A DNA stretch of 52,926 bases from positions 1 through 52,926 of the forward strand of contig JAUXAL010000020.1 in the NCBI GenBank assembly GCA_030619925.1. The letters are read 5' to 3'. Made by a program: the position numbers and the translations under genes. The stretch is from Phycisphaerae bacterium. GTDB lineage: Bacteria > Planctomycetota > Phycisphaerae > Sedimentisphaerales > Anaerobacaceae. The notes under the pieces were generated by a model. That model was not told the DNA's origin. It worked only from the letters and a program-made list of their open reading frames with translations, and searched no databases. This document shows positions 44,785 to 52,844 of this stretch, piece by piece; the stretch's first letter is position 1, and each line of letters begins with the position of its first letter.

Positions 44785-46338
44785 ATGATAAAAGGCTTTA
44801 GACAAATTGCCTCTCTCACAGCAATCAGCAGAGTCTTCGGCATGGTGCGGGATATGGCGTTCGCCCATTTTTTTGGGGCTGGCTGGTTGATGACGGCCTG
44901 GACGATGGGCTTTAAGATTCCAAATCTTGCCAGAAGGCTCTTTGGCGAAGGGGCGGCTTCTGCATCTCTTATCCCCGTGTATAGCGAACAGCTTCATAAC
45001 AACCCGGAGCAGGCAAAACGTTTGGCTAACACGGCAGTAACCGTTTTATTCGTAATACTTGCGGCAATCGTCCTTATTGGCGAAGGGCTGGTCTGGAGCT
45101 ACTACAGTTTTTTCGAAACCAGAACCGGCCCTCGACTCGGACTGCTATTGTGCTCAATTATGCTGCCGTATATGATATTTGTCTGCATAGTGGCAATCCT
45201 GGCAGGTATTCTGAATGTCCACAGACATTTTGCCACGCCTGCTGCGGCGCCCATCGTGCTGAATATATTTGTTATTGGAAGCATTTTATTTGCCGGCTGG
45301 GGGTTGAAAATGGAGCCGGAACAGCAGGTCTTTTTCGTAGCGGTTGCGGTCCTGCTTGCAGGGCTTGGACAGATAGCGATTCAGATTCCTTCTCTGCGTG
45401 CCAGCGGAGTTTCGATCAGGCCTGCGTGGGATATTCACTCCGAGGCGTTTAAGAAAATCATTATTCTGATGGGTCCTATGATACTTGGTCTTACTGTTAC
45501 ACAGTTAAACACACTCGGAGATGATATTATTGCGCTTTGCTTTATGAACGAACGCGGCGACCCATTGGGTTATGGCGCACCGTCCTATTTGTACTATGCC
45601 CAGCGGCTTTACCAATTCCCTTTAGGCGTATTGGGGATATCCCTGGCAACAGCGATTTTCCCTGTTATGAGCTCGGATGCCGCCAAAAAAGATTTTGATG
45701 CCCTTACTAAAACAATCGCACGCGGAATCAAGGCCGCTGTATTCGTTGCGGTTCCGGCAACTGCAGGAATCTTTCTGGTCGCCAGGCCTTTAATCTCAGC
45801 TATATTCGAACACGGCAATTTCAAAAGCACGGACACGCCAATAGTAGCGTGGACGCTATCGTTTTATGCCGTGGGATTGTGCGGCTATTTTTGCCAGCAG
45901 ATAACAACACGGGCGTTTTACTCCATGCAGGATTCAAAGACACCTGCACGAAGTGCTTTGTATGCGGTTGTTGCTAATATTATTCTGAATCTGACTCTTA
46001 TCTGGTACCTTGGAACAGCAGGACTGGCTGCTGCAACAGCGGCGTGCTCATATCTGCAGGTCATAATCCTTGTTACGGTGCTTCGGAGAAAATTGGGCCA
46101 TTCAATCTTGGATGGACTGCCCGTTACCCTGGCCAAAACACTTGCAGCAGCAGCCTTTATGTTTCTGGCCGGGGCAGCAATTATGGCTCTGATGAAGAAT
46201 TTACCCGATGGCAGGTTCTTTGATGTCCTCAGGCTTGCTGTGGTTGTGCCCTCGGCGGCGGCGGTGTATTTGTTAGCTGCAAAATTCCTGCATATCAAGA
46301 TGCTTGCCCTGCTGACAGGTGGCAGCCGAAGCACCTGA
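44785..46338 (+). CDS. murJ: Lipid II flippase
   Basis: This is a 517-residue MOP-superfamily protein with about 13-14 membrane helices that moves lipid II across the inner membrane. The N-terminus LTAISRVFGMVRDMAFAHFF carries the conserved Arg residues. FKIPNLARRLFGEGAASASL is a MurJ signature, and later come LYYAQRLYQFPLGVLGISLA and the helix-13 region. Length is normal. No Shine-Dalgarno precedes the ATG, only the nonamer element. It lies downstream of rodA. Confidence 0.94.
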   Translation: MIKGFRQIASLTAISRVFGMVRDMAFAHFFGAGWLMTAWTMGFKIPNLARRLFGEGAASASLIPVYSEQLHNNPEQAKRLANTAVTVLFVILAAIVLIGEGLVWSYYSFFETRTGPRLGLLLCSIMLPYMIFVCIVAILAGILNVHRHFATPAAAPIVLNIFVIGSILFAGWGLKMEPEQQVFFVAVAVLLAGLGQIAIQIPSLRASGVSIRPAWDIHSEAFKKIIILMGPMILGLTVTQLNTLGDDIIALCFMNERGDPLGYGAPSYLYYAQRLYQFPLGVLGISLATAIFPVMSSDAAKKDFDALTKTIARGIKAAVFVAVPATAGIFLVARPLISAIFEHGNFKSTDTPIVAWTLSFYAVGLCGYFCQQITTRAFYSMQDSKTPARSALYAVVANIILNLTLIWYLGTAGLAAATAACSYLQVIILVTVLRRKLGHSILDGLPVTLAKTLAAAAFMFLAGAAIMALMKNLPDGRFFDVLRLAVVVPSAAAVYLLAAKFLHIKMLALLTGGSRST

Positions 46339-46683
46339 CATAACAAATCTGAAGAACTGATAATTTAACCTGATTTTTGTACAAATGGCATTTGACGTAT
46401 TAGGAGCTTAAGTGGTGCAAATTTAGGCGCTTAATTCAGTTTGATAGTGGTCTAAATAGGCCGTGATGGGAAAAACCCTTCCCAATAGTATAGATGATTA
46501 CTGAAAAAGGCTGCTAAGCCAACCAAAATACACTACTTAAGCCATCATTATGTCTAAAGCAAAAAAAACAATTACCCGAAATATATTAATGCAAGGTTTT
46601 ATTGCAGGCCGGCACCGCCGGCTTTGTTCAGAGCCGCGGCTTGACTGAGCTCGCCGAAGTCCTTCGGCGGACGGGAGAAACAA
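46339..46683. other. Gap between murJ and the TPR gene
   Basis: An AT-rich stretch holds one GGGAA-AAACCC-TTCCC hairpin near 46470, and then a palindrome pair (46608-46669). I see no gene. Confidence 0.5.
46608..46669. repeat. Paired palindromes abutting the TPR start
   Basis: GCCGGC-ACC-GCCGGC (46608-46622) and CGCCGAA-GTCC-TTCGGCG (46652-46669). The GGGAGA ribosome site of the TPR gene is in the sequence just behind. Confidence 0.75.
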
Positions 46684-49314
46684 GTGCGCAACAACAGGTC
46701 GTTTTTGGTGTTTTCGGGGGCGGCCAGCGGCCGCCTTGATCAGGCCGGCCTTCGGCCGGCATTTTGCTCTCTTTTTGCAAAATGGGGGCTCTCGCTTCTT
46801 ATTTTCGGTGCTTTATCGGTTTGGGCTCCTCGTCTGGCCTCCGCCGAGACGAGCGGCGGGTTGGCCGGCAAGCCCCAGCGACTCCCGTCGCAAGACGGGG
46901 CTGCGGGTGACCTGGGGTGGCTGTCTTCGGCGTCTGTCGGCCGAAGGTTTTATGAAATAGCTTATGAACTGGCTGAAGAAATAGCGGATAGCGAACAGCG
47001 GATAGCGGATAGTAAGGTTGAAAAACTAAACGCTATACGCTATACGCTAAACGCTAATAAGAGCGAACAGGCGATTGCATTCTTAATTGCTGCGATGAAG
47101 CTGGACGGCGACGACAATGACGTTCGCTCTCTACTGATTAAGCTTGTCTGTCGAGTTCCAGAGCGGGACTATTCCAACCTGGTGTATAATTTACTTGTGG
47201 ACTATGTAGATGAATCCGCCGACCTTGAGATGACAAGAAGGGCGGTTGGGTATTTGCTTGAAGGGCCCAACTCCCTTGAGGAGCGGGAAAAACTCCTTCA
47301 AGAGATGTTGAGAACCCTGGGCGGTAAAAACATTGTTCTCGGTTCTGAATTGGCTACCTCGCTTGGCTTGTTAATGGCTCAAAAGGCGGATTTGGCTGCC
47401 ACCGGCAGCCTTGATCATACCCGCCTTCGGCGGGCTGCTAAATCTTACTTCATACAGGCCTATAATAACAATAGGTACAATAAATGGGCCTTTGCAAAGC
47501 TGGCTGAACTTATGCCCGAACAGGTTGAACCGGCGATATATCTTGAACACCTAAGATTGGCATTACGTGAGAATCCATCGGATATCGAAGCCGCCCTTGC
47601 CTTTGCACAATATGCCGAACAGCTACAGCTTTACGAGACAGCCGAAGCCACTTATGAATACTGTGCCGATTTGTTTACTTATCTTTACCCTTCTGAACCT
47701 CTTCCTTCTCGCATTTATCTTCCCTGGGCGATTAGCAGCTACAACATGCAGGGTTCCCGCCTTGCGGGGTCCCAGCGAAATCACTCCAAATGCTTGCAAA
47801 TTGCCGAGCGTGTCCGGCAGGATGGTCGGTTCGACCTGCTCATCGAGGCCCTTGCCGCCAGAACAGCTGCCAAAATCGGCGATGGCGAACTGGCGACCCA
47901 GATATTCCAGGCAGCTGAAGAAAAAGCCCAACAGCTGTCTATGCAGGGTCTGAAACGAAGTACACCTGGTTCAGCGGCCCCGGATGATAGCCGCCCACAG
48001 CAGGTTAGTGTCCAGCAATTCGCCTGGTTTTATTGTTTTGCATTGCCCGATCCGGAGAGGGCGCTGTACTGCGCTAATGAAGCCCATGTAGCTGAGCCCA
48101 ATTCGGCTGCGGCGGCGGCTATTTTGGCTTATGCGCTTGTGATGAATAACCAGCTGAAATGGGCCAAGCCTCTTGTCAGCAATCATCAGCGTAATCAAAT
48201 CGCAGATTTAGCGCTGGCTCAGATTCAGTTGGCCGAAGGACAAAGGGATTTGGCAATTGAGACTCTAAGGTCCGTAATCGCCAAAGACCCCGGGTCGTTG
48301 GCGGCCGAGCGTGCTAAAGAAGTTTTGGCCCGGCAGCGCGAGAAATATATTCCGCCGGTTGACCCTGATATTCTCTTAATCGTATTAAGGAATACTTTCG
48401 GCCAAACGCTCGTTCCCGCATTTACTCCACCGGAGCAGATAATCTCAGTTCAGTTTAATATTCGCGGCAATACGTTCCCATACGGCAGCGAATTCAGCGG
48501 CGCTGTTGCAATAGTAAATAATTCTCCCGAGCCTCTTGTAATTAGCGATGATGGTTTATTTAGGGGTAATATCAGGATTGACGCCGACATTAGCGGCGAC
48601 CTTAATAAAAAGATACCGAACCTCATATCTGTCAAGAATCGGACGGTCTTCCTTGTCGAGCCTGGTCGCAACGCCCTCATTTCTCTGCGGCTTGTTACGG
48701 GCGAACTTAGAAAGATGCTCTTTGCTTATCCACAGGCATCTTTGGATATAGAATTTACACTTTATCTCGATCCTGTAACCACCCAGGACGGCAAGGTTAC
48801 TAACAGACTGACTTATCTAAAGCCGGCCAAGGTGCGGGTAAAACGTCCGGGCATCGAACTTACCAGCAGGTATCTGACAAACCGGTTTAATTCAATCTCA
48901 GAAGGCCAGCTCAGCCAAAAAATCAAGACCGCCCAGCTTTTCATTGGTCTTTTGACCGAGCAGCATGCGATGTCCAATCGTGAGCTGCCTTACGGATTTA
49001 GGTATGCCGATTGGGTGCCGCCTTTATTGAGGTCGGCACTGTTACATGAATCTGGACTGTTGCGTAACCCGGCCGAGGGCCATTGGGTCGTTAAGGTGCA
49101 CACTATGGCTGAGATGCTTTCTTTGCCGTTGGATCACGAACTAATCAGTGTGGTGGCAGAAAATTTGAACAATACTGACTGGCCGGTTCGTATGATGGCT
49201 GTTTATCTGCTGGCAAAAAGCTCGGACGGCAGATTCGATAGGGTTCTGGACTGGGCGGCGAAATATGATTCAAACGAGCTCGTTCGCAGTATGGCAATTG
49301 CCTTGGGCAGGTAG
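46684..49314 (+). CDS. Large exported TPR protein with a repeat-encoded signal peptide
   Basis: This is an 876-residue protein beginning at a GTG. The N-terminal 50 residues lie in palindromic and dispersed repeat DNA; within them WGLSLLIFGALSVWAPRLAS (cleavage AxA near residue 53) reads as a signal peptide. A heptad segment encodes EIADSEQRIADSKVEKLNAI (about residues 99-125). TPR-like helical repeats follow (YFIQAYNNNRYNKWAFAKLA, LAFAQYAEQLQLYETAEATY). A C-terminal part has beta-sandwich strands and ends with HEAT-like helices (MMAVYLLAKSSDGRFDRVLD). I recognise no enzymatic domain. It is probably an exported or surface scaffold. The repeats stay in frame throughout. Confidence 0.8.
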   Translation: MRNNRSFLVFSGAASGRLDQAGLRPAFCSLFAKWGLSLLIFGALSVWAPRLASAETSGGLAGKPQRLPSQDGAAGDLGWLSSASVGRRFYEIAYELAEEIADSEQRIADSKVEKLNAIRYTLNANKSEQAIAFLIAAMKLDGDDNDVRSLLIKLVCRVPERDYSNLVYNLLVDYVDESADLEMTRRAVGYLLEGPNSLEEREKLLQEMLRTLGGKNIVLGSELATSLGLLMAQKADLAATGSLDHTRLRRAAKSYFIQAYNNNRYNKWAFAKLAELMPEQVEPAIYLEHLRLALRENPSDIEAALAFAQYAEQLQLYETAEATYEYCADLFTYLYPSEPLPSRIYLPWAISSYNMQGSRLAGSQRNHSKCLQIAERVRQDGRFDLLIEALAARTAAKIGDGELATQIFQAAEEKAQQLSMQGLKRSTPGSAAPDDSRPQQVSVQQFAWFYCFALPDPERALYCANEAHVAEPNSAAAAAILAYALVMNNQLKWAKPLVSNHQRNQIADLALAQIQLAEGQRDLAIETLRSVIAKDPGSLAAERAKEVLARQREKYIPPVDPDILLIVLRNTFGQTLVPAFTPPEQIISVQFNIRGNTFPYGSEFSGAVAIVNNSPEPLVISDDGLFRGNIRIDADISGDLNKKIPNLISVKNRTVFLVEPGRNALISLRLVTGELRKMLFAYPQASLDIEFTLYLDPVTTQDGKVTNRLTYLKPAKVRVKRPGIELTSRYLTNRFNSISEGQLSQKIKTAQLFIGLLTEQHAMSNRELPYGFRYADWVPPLLRSALLHESGLLRNPAEGHWVVKVHTMAEMLSLPLDHELISVVAENLNNTDWPVRMMAVYLLAKSSDGRFDRVLDWAAKYDSNELVRSMAIALGR
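46719..46784. repeat. Paired palindromes and dispersed element inside the TPR gene
   Basis: GGCGGCC-AGC-GGCCGCC (46719-46735), spacer TTGATCAG, GCCGGCC-TTC-GGCCGGC (46744-46760), then CATTTTGC/GCAAAATG (46760-46784). The last part, with the sequence up to about 46835, aligns with the intergenic element at 1121-1183. Confidence 0.8.
46983..47057. repeat. Heptad array inside the TPR gene
   Basis: AGCGGAT-AGCGAAC-AGCGGAT-AGCGGAT (46983-47010) faces ACGCTAT-ACGCTAT-ACGCTAA-ACGCTAA (47030-47057). Both halves are read in frame. Confidence 0.8.
47394..47434. repeat. Second paired palindrome inside the TPR gene
   Basis: GGCTGCC-ACC-GGCAGCC (47394-47410), spacer TTGATCATA, then CCCGCC-TTC-GGCGGG (47420-47434). 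It encodes about 14 residues (LAATGSLDHTRLRRA) in frame. A smaller CCCGC-CTT-GCGGG lies at 47756-47768. Confidence 0.8.
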
Positions 49315-49344
49315 TTGATTAGTTAATTGGTTAATTAGCTATCA

Positions 49345-49420
49345 GAAAAGTGCCTAAAGTGAGCTAAAGTAAAAAATAATCCATAACTTTAGACACTCCA
49401 AACTTTAGTTCACTTACTCC
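49345..49420. repeat. AGTGCCTAA nonamer element, copy 2
   Basis: Copy in reverse orientation of the element at 44668-44772, sharing AATAATCCA.AACTTTAG.CACT and CAAACTTTAG words. Confidence 0.75.
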
Positions 49421-49536
49421 GCTCACCATCTTGCTGCCCTGTAAAATTTACCCAAAAATGGGTTGTAATATCATCATAATTTTGTAACATTCCGTACTTC
49501 GTTGATAGGTTGCGAGTTTTTCGAAAGGGTGTAGAG

Positions 49537-49710
49537 ATGCCAGCTAAGGTGAGTGAAGAAAAATGTACAGGTTGTGAATCCTGTATAGCGGAGTGCCCGA
49601 GCGAGGCTATAGGCAAGGTTGGCGACAAGGCCGTCGTTGATGTCGAAAACTGCATCGATTGCGGGGTTTGCGTTGACGCTTGTCCGGAGGAGGCAATCGG
49701 TATGGAGTAA
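49537..49710 (+). CDS. Two-cluster 4Fe-4S ferredoxin
   Basis: This 57-residue protein has two CxxCxxCxxxCP motifs, CTGCESCIAECP and CIDCGVCVDACP, each binding one [4Fe-4S]. It is a small low-potential electron carrier, consistent with anaerobic metabolism. I chose the ATG at 49537, which has GGGTG upstream; a TTG extension of nine codons is less likely. It ends eight bases before tRNA-Glu. Confidence 0.92.
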   Translation: MPAKVSEEKCTGCESCIAECPSEAIGKVGDKAVVDVENCIDCGVCVDACPEEAIGME

Positions 49711-49718
49711 ATTTGGTC

Positions 49719-49793
49719 GGCCCCATCGTCTAGGCAGGTCCAGGACACCGGGTTTTCAACCCGGCAACAGGGGTTCGAATCCCCTTGGGGCTA
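49719..49793 (+). tRNA. tRNA-Glu (anticodon UUC)
   Basis: The cloverleaf is complete: acceptor GGCCCCA with TGGGGCT, D arm GTC...GAC with a slightly long loop, anticodon stem CCGGG/CCCGG around TT-TTC-AA, T stem AGGGG/CCCCT with the loop TTCGAAT, discriminator A. CCA is not encoded. Its 3' end is the probable insertion point of the island that follows. Confidence 0.95.
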
Positions 49794-49825
49794 TTTTTTA
49801 TTTTCTATTGATTATTGATGATTGA

Positions 49826-50620
49826 TTATTTGCCTGACGGCAATTCCGTCAGTAATCTTCTTTGCTGAATCCGGTCGGTTAAACGTCGGCCTTTTAGTAG
49901 CTGTGTTGTGTTGCCATCCCGCACGTATACTTCGTTATCCAGATTAACGGGTTCTTTGTCTGCTTGGACATCTATACGACAAACCGTTCCTTCCATAAAT
50001 TTTTCAAATGATACCTTAACCTTGCCAATAGGGTACGGTTCAAATCGGTCTCTCAAGCAATTTCGTATTTGTTGCTCGAACGTATCGTTGTTCCCCTGTT
50101 CCATAGTGTTTAAATACGGCTCGATACCTACTATCTTTCCCGAATTATTTACACCTATAAGCAGTATTCCACCTTCGGCATTTAAAAAGCCTGCTATGGT
50201 CTTTAATGGAGAAAATAAAACATCGTTGTTTTTTCGATTTTGCTGCGTGTTACACTCAGGTATCTCTTTAAATTCAAGTGTATGACTCTCACTTTGTTGT
50301 ATAAGTTTAGATATAGGTACTTCGGCAAGGCTGGTTTCTTTTGCTTCCCTCGCATCCCGCCGTTGATAAATCAACGCTTCAATTGTTGTGTCCCTAATTT
50401 TCAGTAAGGATACCCAAACTTCTTCCTGATGTAATGGTGAATCTTTGTAATGTTTTCTAATGTCGAATATAAAATCATAAAAAAGCGGAAATTCGTTTTG
50501 AAGTTCGGCGCTGTCGCAATACGCCTCCAATAACTGTTCGCCGTTCATCCTACCGTAAGGTTCAAGTTGTCGCTTGCGTTCTGCAAGATTATCTTCGGCC
50601 TTCTTCTCTGTGTTTTTCAT
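49826..50620 (-). CDS. AlbA_2 (Schlafen-type) domain protein
   Basis: This is a 264-residue protein. Residues about 110-225 match the AlbA_2/divergent AAA-4 fold: ESHTLEFKEI, IAGFLNAEGGILLIGVNNSG with KIVGIE following, and the C-terminal RDGNTTQLLKG. The N-terminal 110 residues are helical and unrecognised. Such proteins often act as DNA-associated regulators, defence or toxin-antitoxin accessory proteins, or tRNA/RNA nucleases of the Schlafen type. There is no partner gene in view. AGGTGA precedes the ATG. It lies between the tRNA and the lipoprotein gene, on the opposite strand. Confidence 0.85.
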   Translation of the reverse strand: MKNTEKKAEDNLAERKRQLEPYGRMNGEQLLEAYCDSAELQNEFPLFYDFIFDIRKHYKDSPLHQEEVWVSLLKIRDTTIEALIYQRRDAREAKETSLAEVPISKLIQQSESHTLEFKEIPECNTQQNRKNNDVLFSPLKTIAGFLNAEGGILLIGVNNSGKIVGIEPYLNTMEQGNNDTFEQQIRNCLRDRFEPYPIGKVKVSFEKFMEGTVCRIDVQADKEPVNLDNEVYVRDGNTTQLLKGRRLTDRIQQRRLLTELPSGK

Positions 50621-50832
50621 AGTTCACCTGTCCTTTTCTGGTCGGTCTGAGCAATGGCAGGTTAGACAGGCGGGAAAAACCTTACCACTGCTCAAACCGC
50701 TTGACCGGTAGCTTGCCGGTCGTCCCGATTTTTATTTCTCTGGATTTTAACTGATACTGCCCGAAAAGCAATGTTTCGGCTTGGTTTTCCTTGTCTGTCA
50801 GCGGTAAAACAGGTATAATTACACTCGACTAA
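50621..50832 (+). promoter_or_regulatory. Leader and promoter of the lipoprotein gene
   Basis: It contains the hairpin GACCGG/CCGGTC near 50710 and a promoter TTGTCT (50791-50796), 17 bases, TATAAT (50814-50819) reading towards the lipoprotein. Confidence 0.55.
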
Positions 50833-50928
50833 CCAGCAAAAAGAATAAATCTCAGTAGCACCATTATCCTGCTCTTGCTGCTTGGCCTCGGTGGTTTGTT
50901 GCTTCGCAGAAAACGAAGGCTATTATGA
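50833..50928 (+). pseudogene. Orphan PEP-CTERM-like tail
   Basis: A 31-codon frame between two stops encodes INLSSTIILLLLLGLGGLLL then RRKRRLL. It matches the end of the genuine PEP-CTERM protein here (ILLGLGGLLLRRRK) but has no start, no body and no PEP. It is probably what remains of a deleted exported protein. Confidence 0.55.
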
Positions 50929-50941
50929 AAGGATAAGAAAA

Positions 50942-51799
50942 ATGAAAAAGGTACTAATTTTAACGACATTATTGCTCTTTACTGGCTGTGAATCACCGGA
51001 AGAAAAACAATTGAAGCCCAAAGGCGCAGTCCTGGAACAAAAACAAGGGGATATATTTGACCGGATAGGAGCGAAACCTCTGACATTTGACCCCAATCTA
51101 TTACCTCAAAAAGAAAGTGCACTCGTTGACCTCGGCCCTGCCCCCACCCCCAACATAGAGGCGTTTTATAAGCTCTTGGAGAAGAAAGAGCGGAAATTTA
51201 TGGAGTTGGCCGACCTCCTTTTCCAATTGCAGCAGCAAACCAAAGTGAAGCACGATGACTGGGAAACAATTATTTCGCTCTTGGGTCAGATGAATTTGCT
51301 GTCGGATGCTCTCTTTTGCCAGGAGATAGTTCAGGAGATTGATGCAAAATTGAGCCCTGAATTGAGGCAACACGCATTGGACACAATGCGCAAACGAAAG
51401 CAAAAACGAAAGCAATGGATAAAACAACTTCCCTCTGAAAAGCGCCAAGAGCTTTTGCGCCTGACCCGCTTACTAAACGAATGGATGCAGGCCGAAATTG
51501 AACGACAGAAACTTATCGTGCGTTTCCAGGAAGCCTATCCGGAAAAATGGCGGCAAAAACTACTCGAATACGATATTGAACAGGAAAAGCAGCGTAAATA
51601 TGATTTTGAACAACAAATACGCGAAATCAATGCGCAATTGGAAAGGGAATACCAACAACGGCAAATGATAGGCGCAATAGAAAGCCTCAAACCTGATCCC
51701 TATCAAGAATATCTTGACCGTCAAAAGGAAAGAGATGTCCGTCAAGAGGAAAGAGATTTCCGCAGAAAACTTTTGAATATTTTGAATAACCTTGAGTAA
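50942..51799 (+). CDS. Lipoprotein with a long coiled coil
   Basis: This 285-residue protein opens MKKVLILTTLLLFTGCESPE, a signal peptide with a lipobox (Cys16). The mature part is helical and charged: KLLEKKERKFMELADLLFQL, LRQHALDTMRKRKQKRKQWI, and a C-terminal QxxERDxR run (DRQKERDVRQEERDFRRK). The longer frame starts upstream in the orphan tail region and lacks a ribosome site. No family is recognised. The codon use and Gln/Lys content differ from the neighbours, in keeping with its position in the island. Confidence 0.75.
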   Translation: MKKVLILTTLLLFTGCESPEEKQLKPKGAVLEQKQGDIFDRIGAKPLTFDPNLLPQKESALVDLGPAPTPNIEAFYKLLEKKERKFMELADLLFQLQQQTKVKHDDWETIISLLGQMNLLSDALFCQEIVQEIDAKLSPELRQHALDTMRKRKQKRKQWIKQLPSEKRQELLRLTRLLNEWMQAEIERQKLIVRFQEAYPEKWRQKLLEYDIEQEKQRKYDFEQQIREINAQLEREYQQRQMIGAIESLKPDPYQEYLDRQKERDVRQEERDFRRKLLNILNNLE

Positions 51800-51825
51800 G
51801 TCCAAATTTCAGCTTGAAAACAAGA

Positions 51826-52053
51826 ATGGTAACTGTTTACGTCCTTCAGGGAAAAGACAAACGGTACGTCGGTATAACCAATAATCTAATTCGGCGATTA
51901 GCCGAACACAAGTCAGGACACACCAAAAGTGCACAAATCATCGGCCAATTTAAGCTTCTGCATACGGAAGAATTTCCCGATTACAACTCCGCACGAAAAA
52001 GAGAAAAGTTTTTGAAGAGCGGGCAGGGAAGAGAGTTTCTCAATAGTTTGTAA
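51826..52053 (+). CDS. GIY-YIG domain protein
   Basis: This 75-residue minimal GIY-YIG nuclease-type protein has VTVYVLQGKDKRYVGITNNL (the YVL...YVG motif), the conserved Arg in IRRLAEHKSGHT, the Glu in LLHTEEFPDYNSARKRE and FLKSGQGREFLNSL. Such small proteins are often found beside tRNA genes, followed by the tRNA 3' end; here the stop is followed within three bases by the tRNA-Glu fragment. The ATG at 51826 lacks a strong ribosome site. Confidence 0.88.
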   Translation: MVTVYVLQGKDKRYVGITNNLIRRLAEHKSGHTKSAQIIGQFKLLHTEEFPDYNSARKREKFLKSGQGREFLNSL

Positions 52054-52056
52054 GCT

Positions 52057-52127
52057 GGCAACAGGGTCCGCCTCCGGCGGATAAAGTTCGAACTTGCCCG
52101 CCGAAGGCGGGTCCCCTTGGGGCTATT
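52057..52127 (+). pseudogene. tRNA-Glu 3' fragment split by two palindromes
   Basis: It has three blocks identical to the tRNA-Glu 3' half: GGCAACAGGG (52057-52066), GTTCGAA (52086-52092) and TCCCCTTGGGGCTATT (52112-52127). Between them are TCCGCC-TCC-GGCGGA (52067-52081) and CCCGCC-GAA-GGCGGG (52097-52111). The palindromes fall exactly in the T arm, on either side of the loop sequence. Confidence 0.85.
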
Positions 52128-52171
52128 CGTGAAACGGTGAACCATCTAACCGCTCAACTGTCCAGCGCCTT

Positions 52172-52648
52172 TTAGATTATCAAACCGGATACGACCGTTT
52201 CAAATACCATAGTGCTGTCAACGACGCCCTGGACGCTGGTGGTGTATTTTCTCCGCCTGAATTTCGTGATATGGCCAAGCAGAAGCAATCTTTGTCCCGG
52301 CTCGACAACAGAGCGAAACTTCGCTGACTCTATGCCGGCAAAGCCGATAAAGCCCTTCAGCTCATAAATCAGCTTCACAAAAAAGCACGAAAGCTGAGCT
52401 GCGGCCTCGACCATTATTACGCCGGGCATCAACGGCCGGCCGGGGATGTGCCCGCGAACCCAGAATTCATTTTTCGTTACATCCTTATAGGCCAGAACAA
52501 GAAGTTTTTCCTTATCGTACCAGAGGATGCCATCGAGCTGCTGCATCTCAAATCGTTGGGGATTTGCTTTACCAATCGCTTCTTTATCGAATATGGGTTC
52601 TGCCGTCAGGTCTATTTTCGATAAATCAAATAATAATGGCGGCGGCAT
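52172..52648 (-). CDS. FabZ-like 3-hydroxyacyl-ACP dehydratase
   Basis: This 158-residue hot-dog-fold enzyme has the catalytic His in RGHIPGRPLMPGVIMVEAAA and the Glu of that same motif. Family members dehydrate 3-hydroxyacyl-ACP in fatty-acid or lipid A synthesis. The N-terminus (about 40 residues) and the RRRKYTTSVQG segment diverge from E. coli FabZ. GAGG precedes the ATG. Which pathway it serves is not settled by the neighbours in view. Confidence 0.88.
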   Translation of the reverse strand: MPPPLLFDLSKIDLTAEPIFDKEAIGKANPQRFEMQQLDGILWYDKEKLLVLAYKDVTKNEFWVRGHIPGRPLMPGVIMVEAAAQLSCFFVKLIYELKGFIGFAGIESAKFRSVVEPGQRLLLLGHITKFRRRKYTTSVQGVVDSTMVFETVVSGLII

Positions 52649-52844
52649 TATTGACCTCGATAGGGTAGCATTCTGCGCATTTGAGGCGCCGCTATCCGGC
52701 CGGTCCCGGTAAGCCCCGTTAGAAGTCCCCGCTATCAGCGGGACAAACAGCGGCTGTTTACTTCTAAGGCGGTAAGCCCATTAGCCGGCCGCAACCGAGC
52801 CGAAATACGCACAGCGTTCAGCGCTTACGAATGCCTGTGATAAT

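Larger units (their letters stand above)
49794..52127. mobile_element. Candidate island at tRNA-Glu, GIY-YIG end
   Basis: Bounded on the left by tRNA-Glu and on the right by a copy of that tRNA's last 33 bases, interrupted by palindromes. Between them are an AlbA_2 protein, an orphan sorting tail, a lipoprotein and a GIY-YIG protein. There is no integrase or transposase. Whether the whole segment moved, or only the GIY-YIG gene with its tRNA tail, is not settled. Confidence 0.55.

Noticed and set aside
49794-52127. Prophage or conjugative element
   Set aside because: No integrase, structural, replication or transfer gene lies between the tRNA and its copy.
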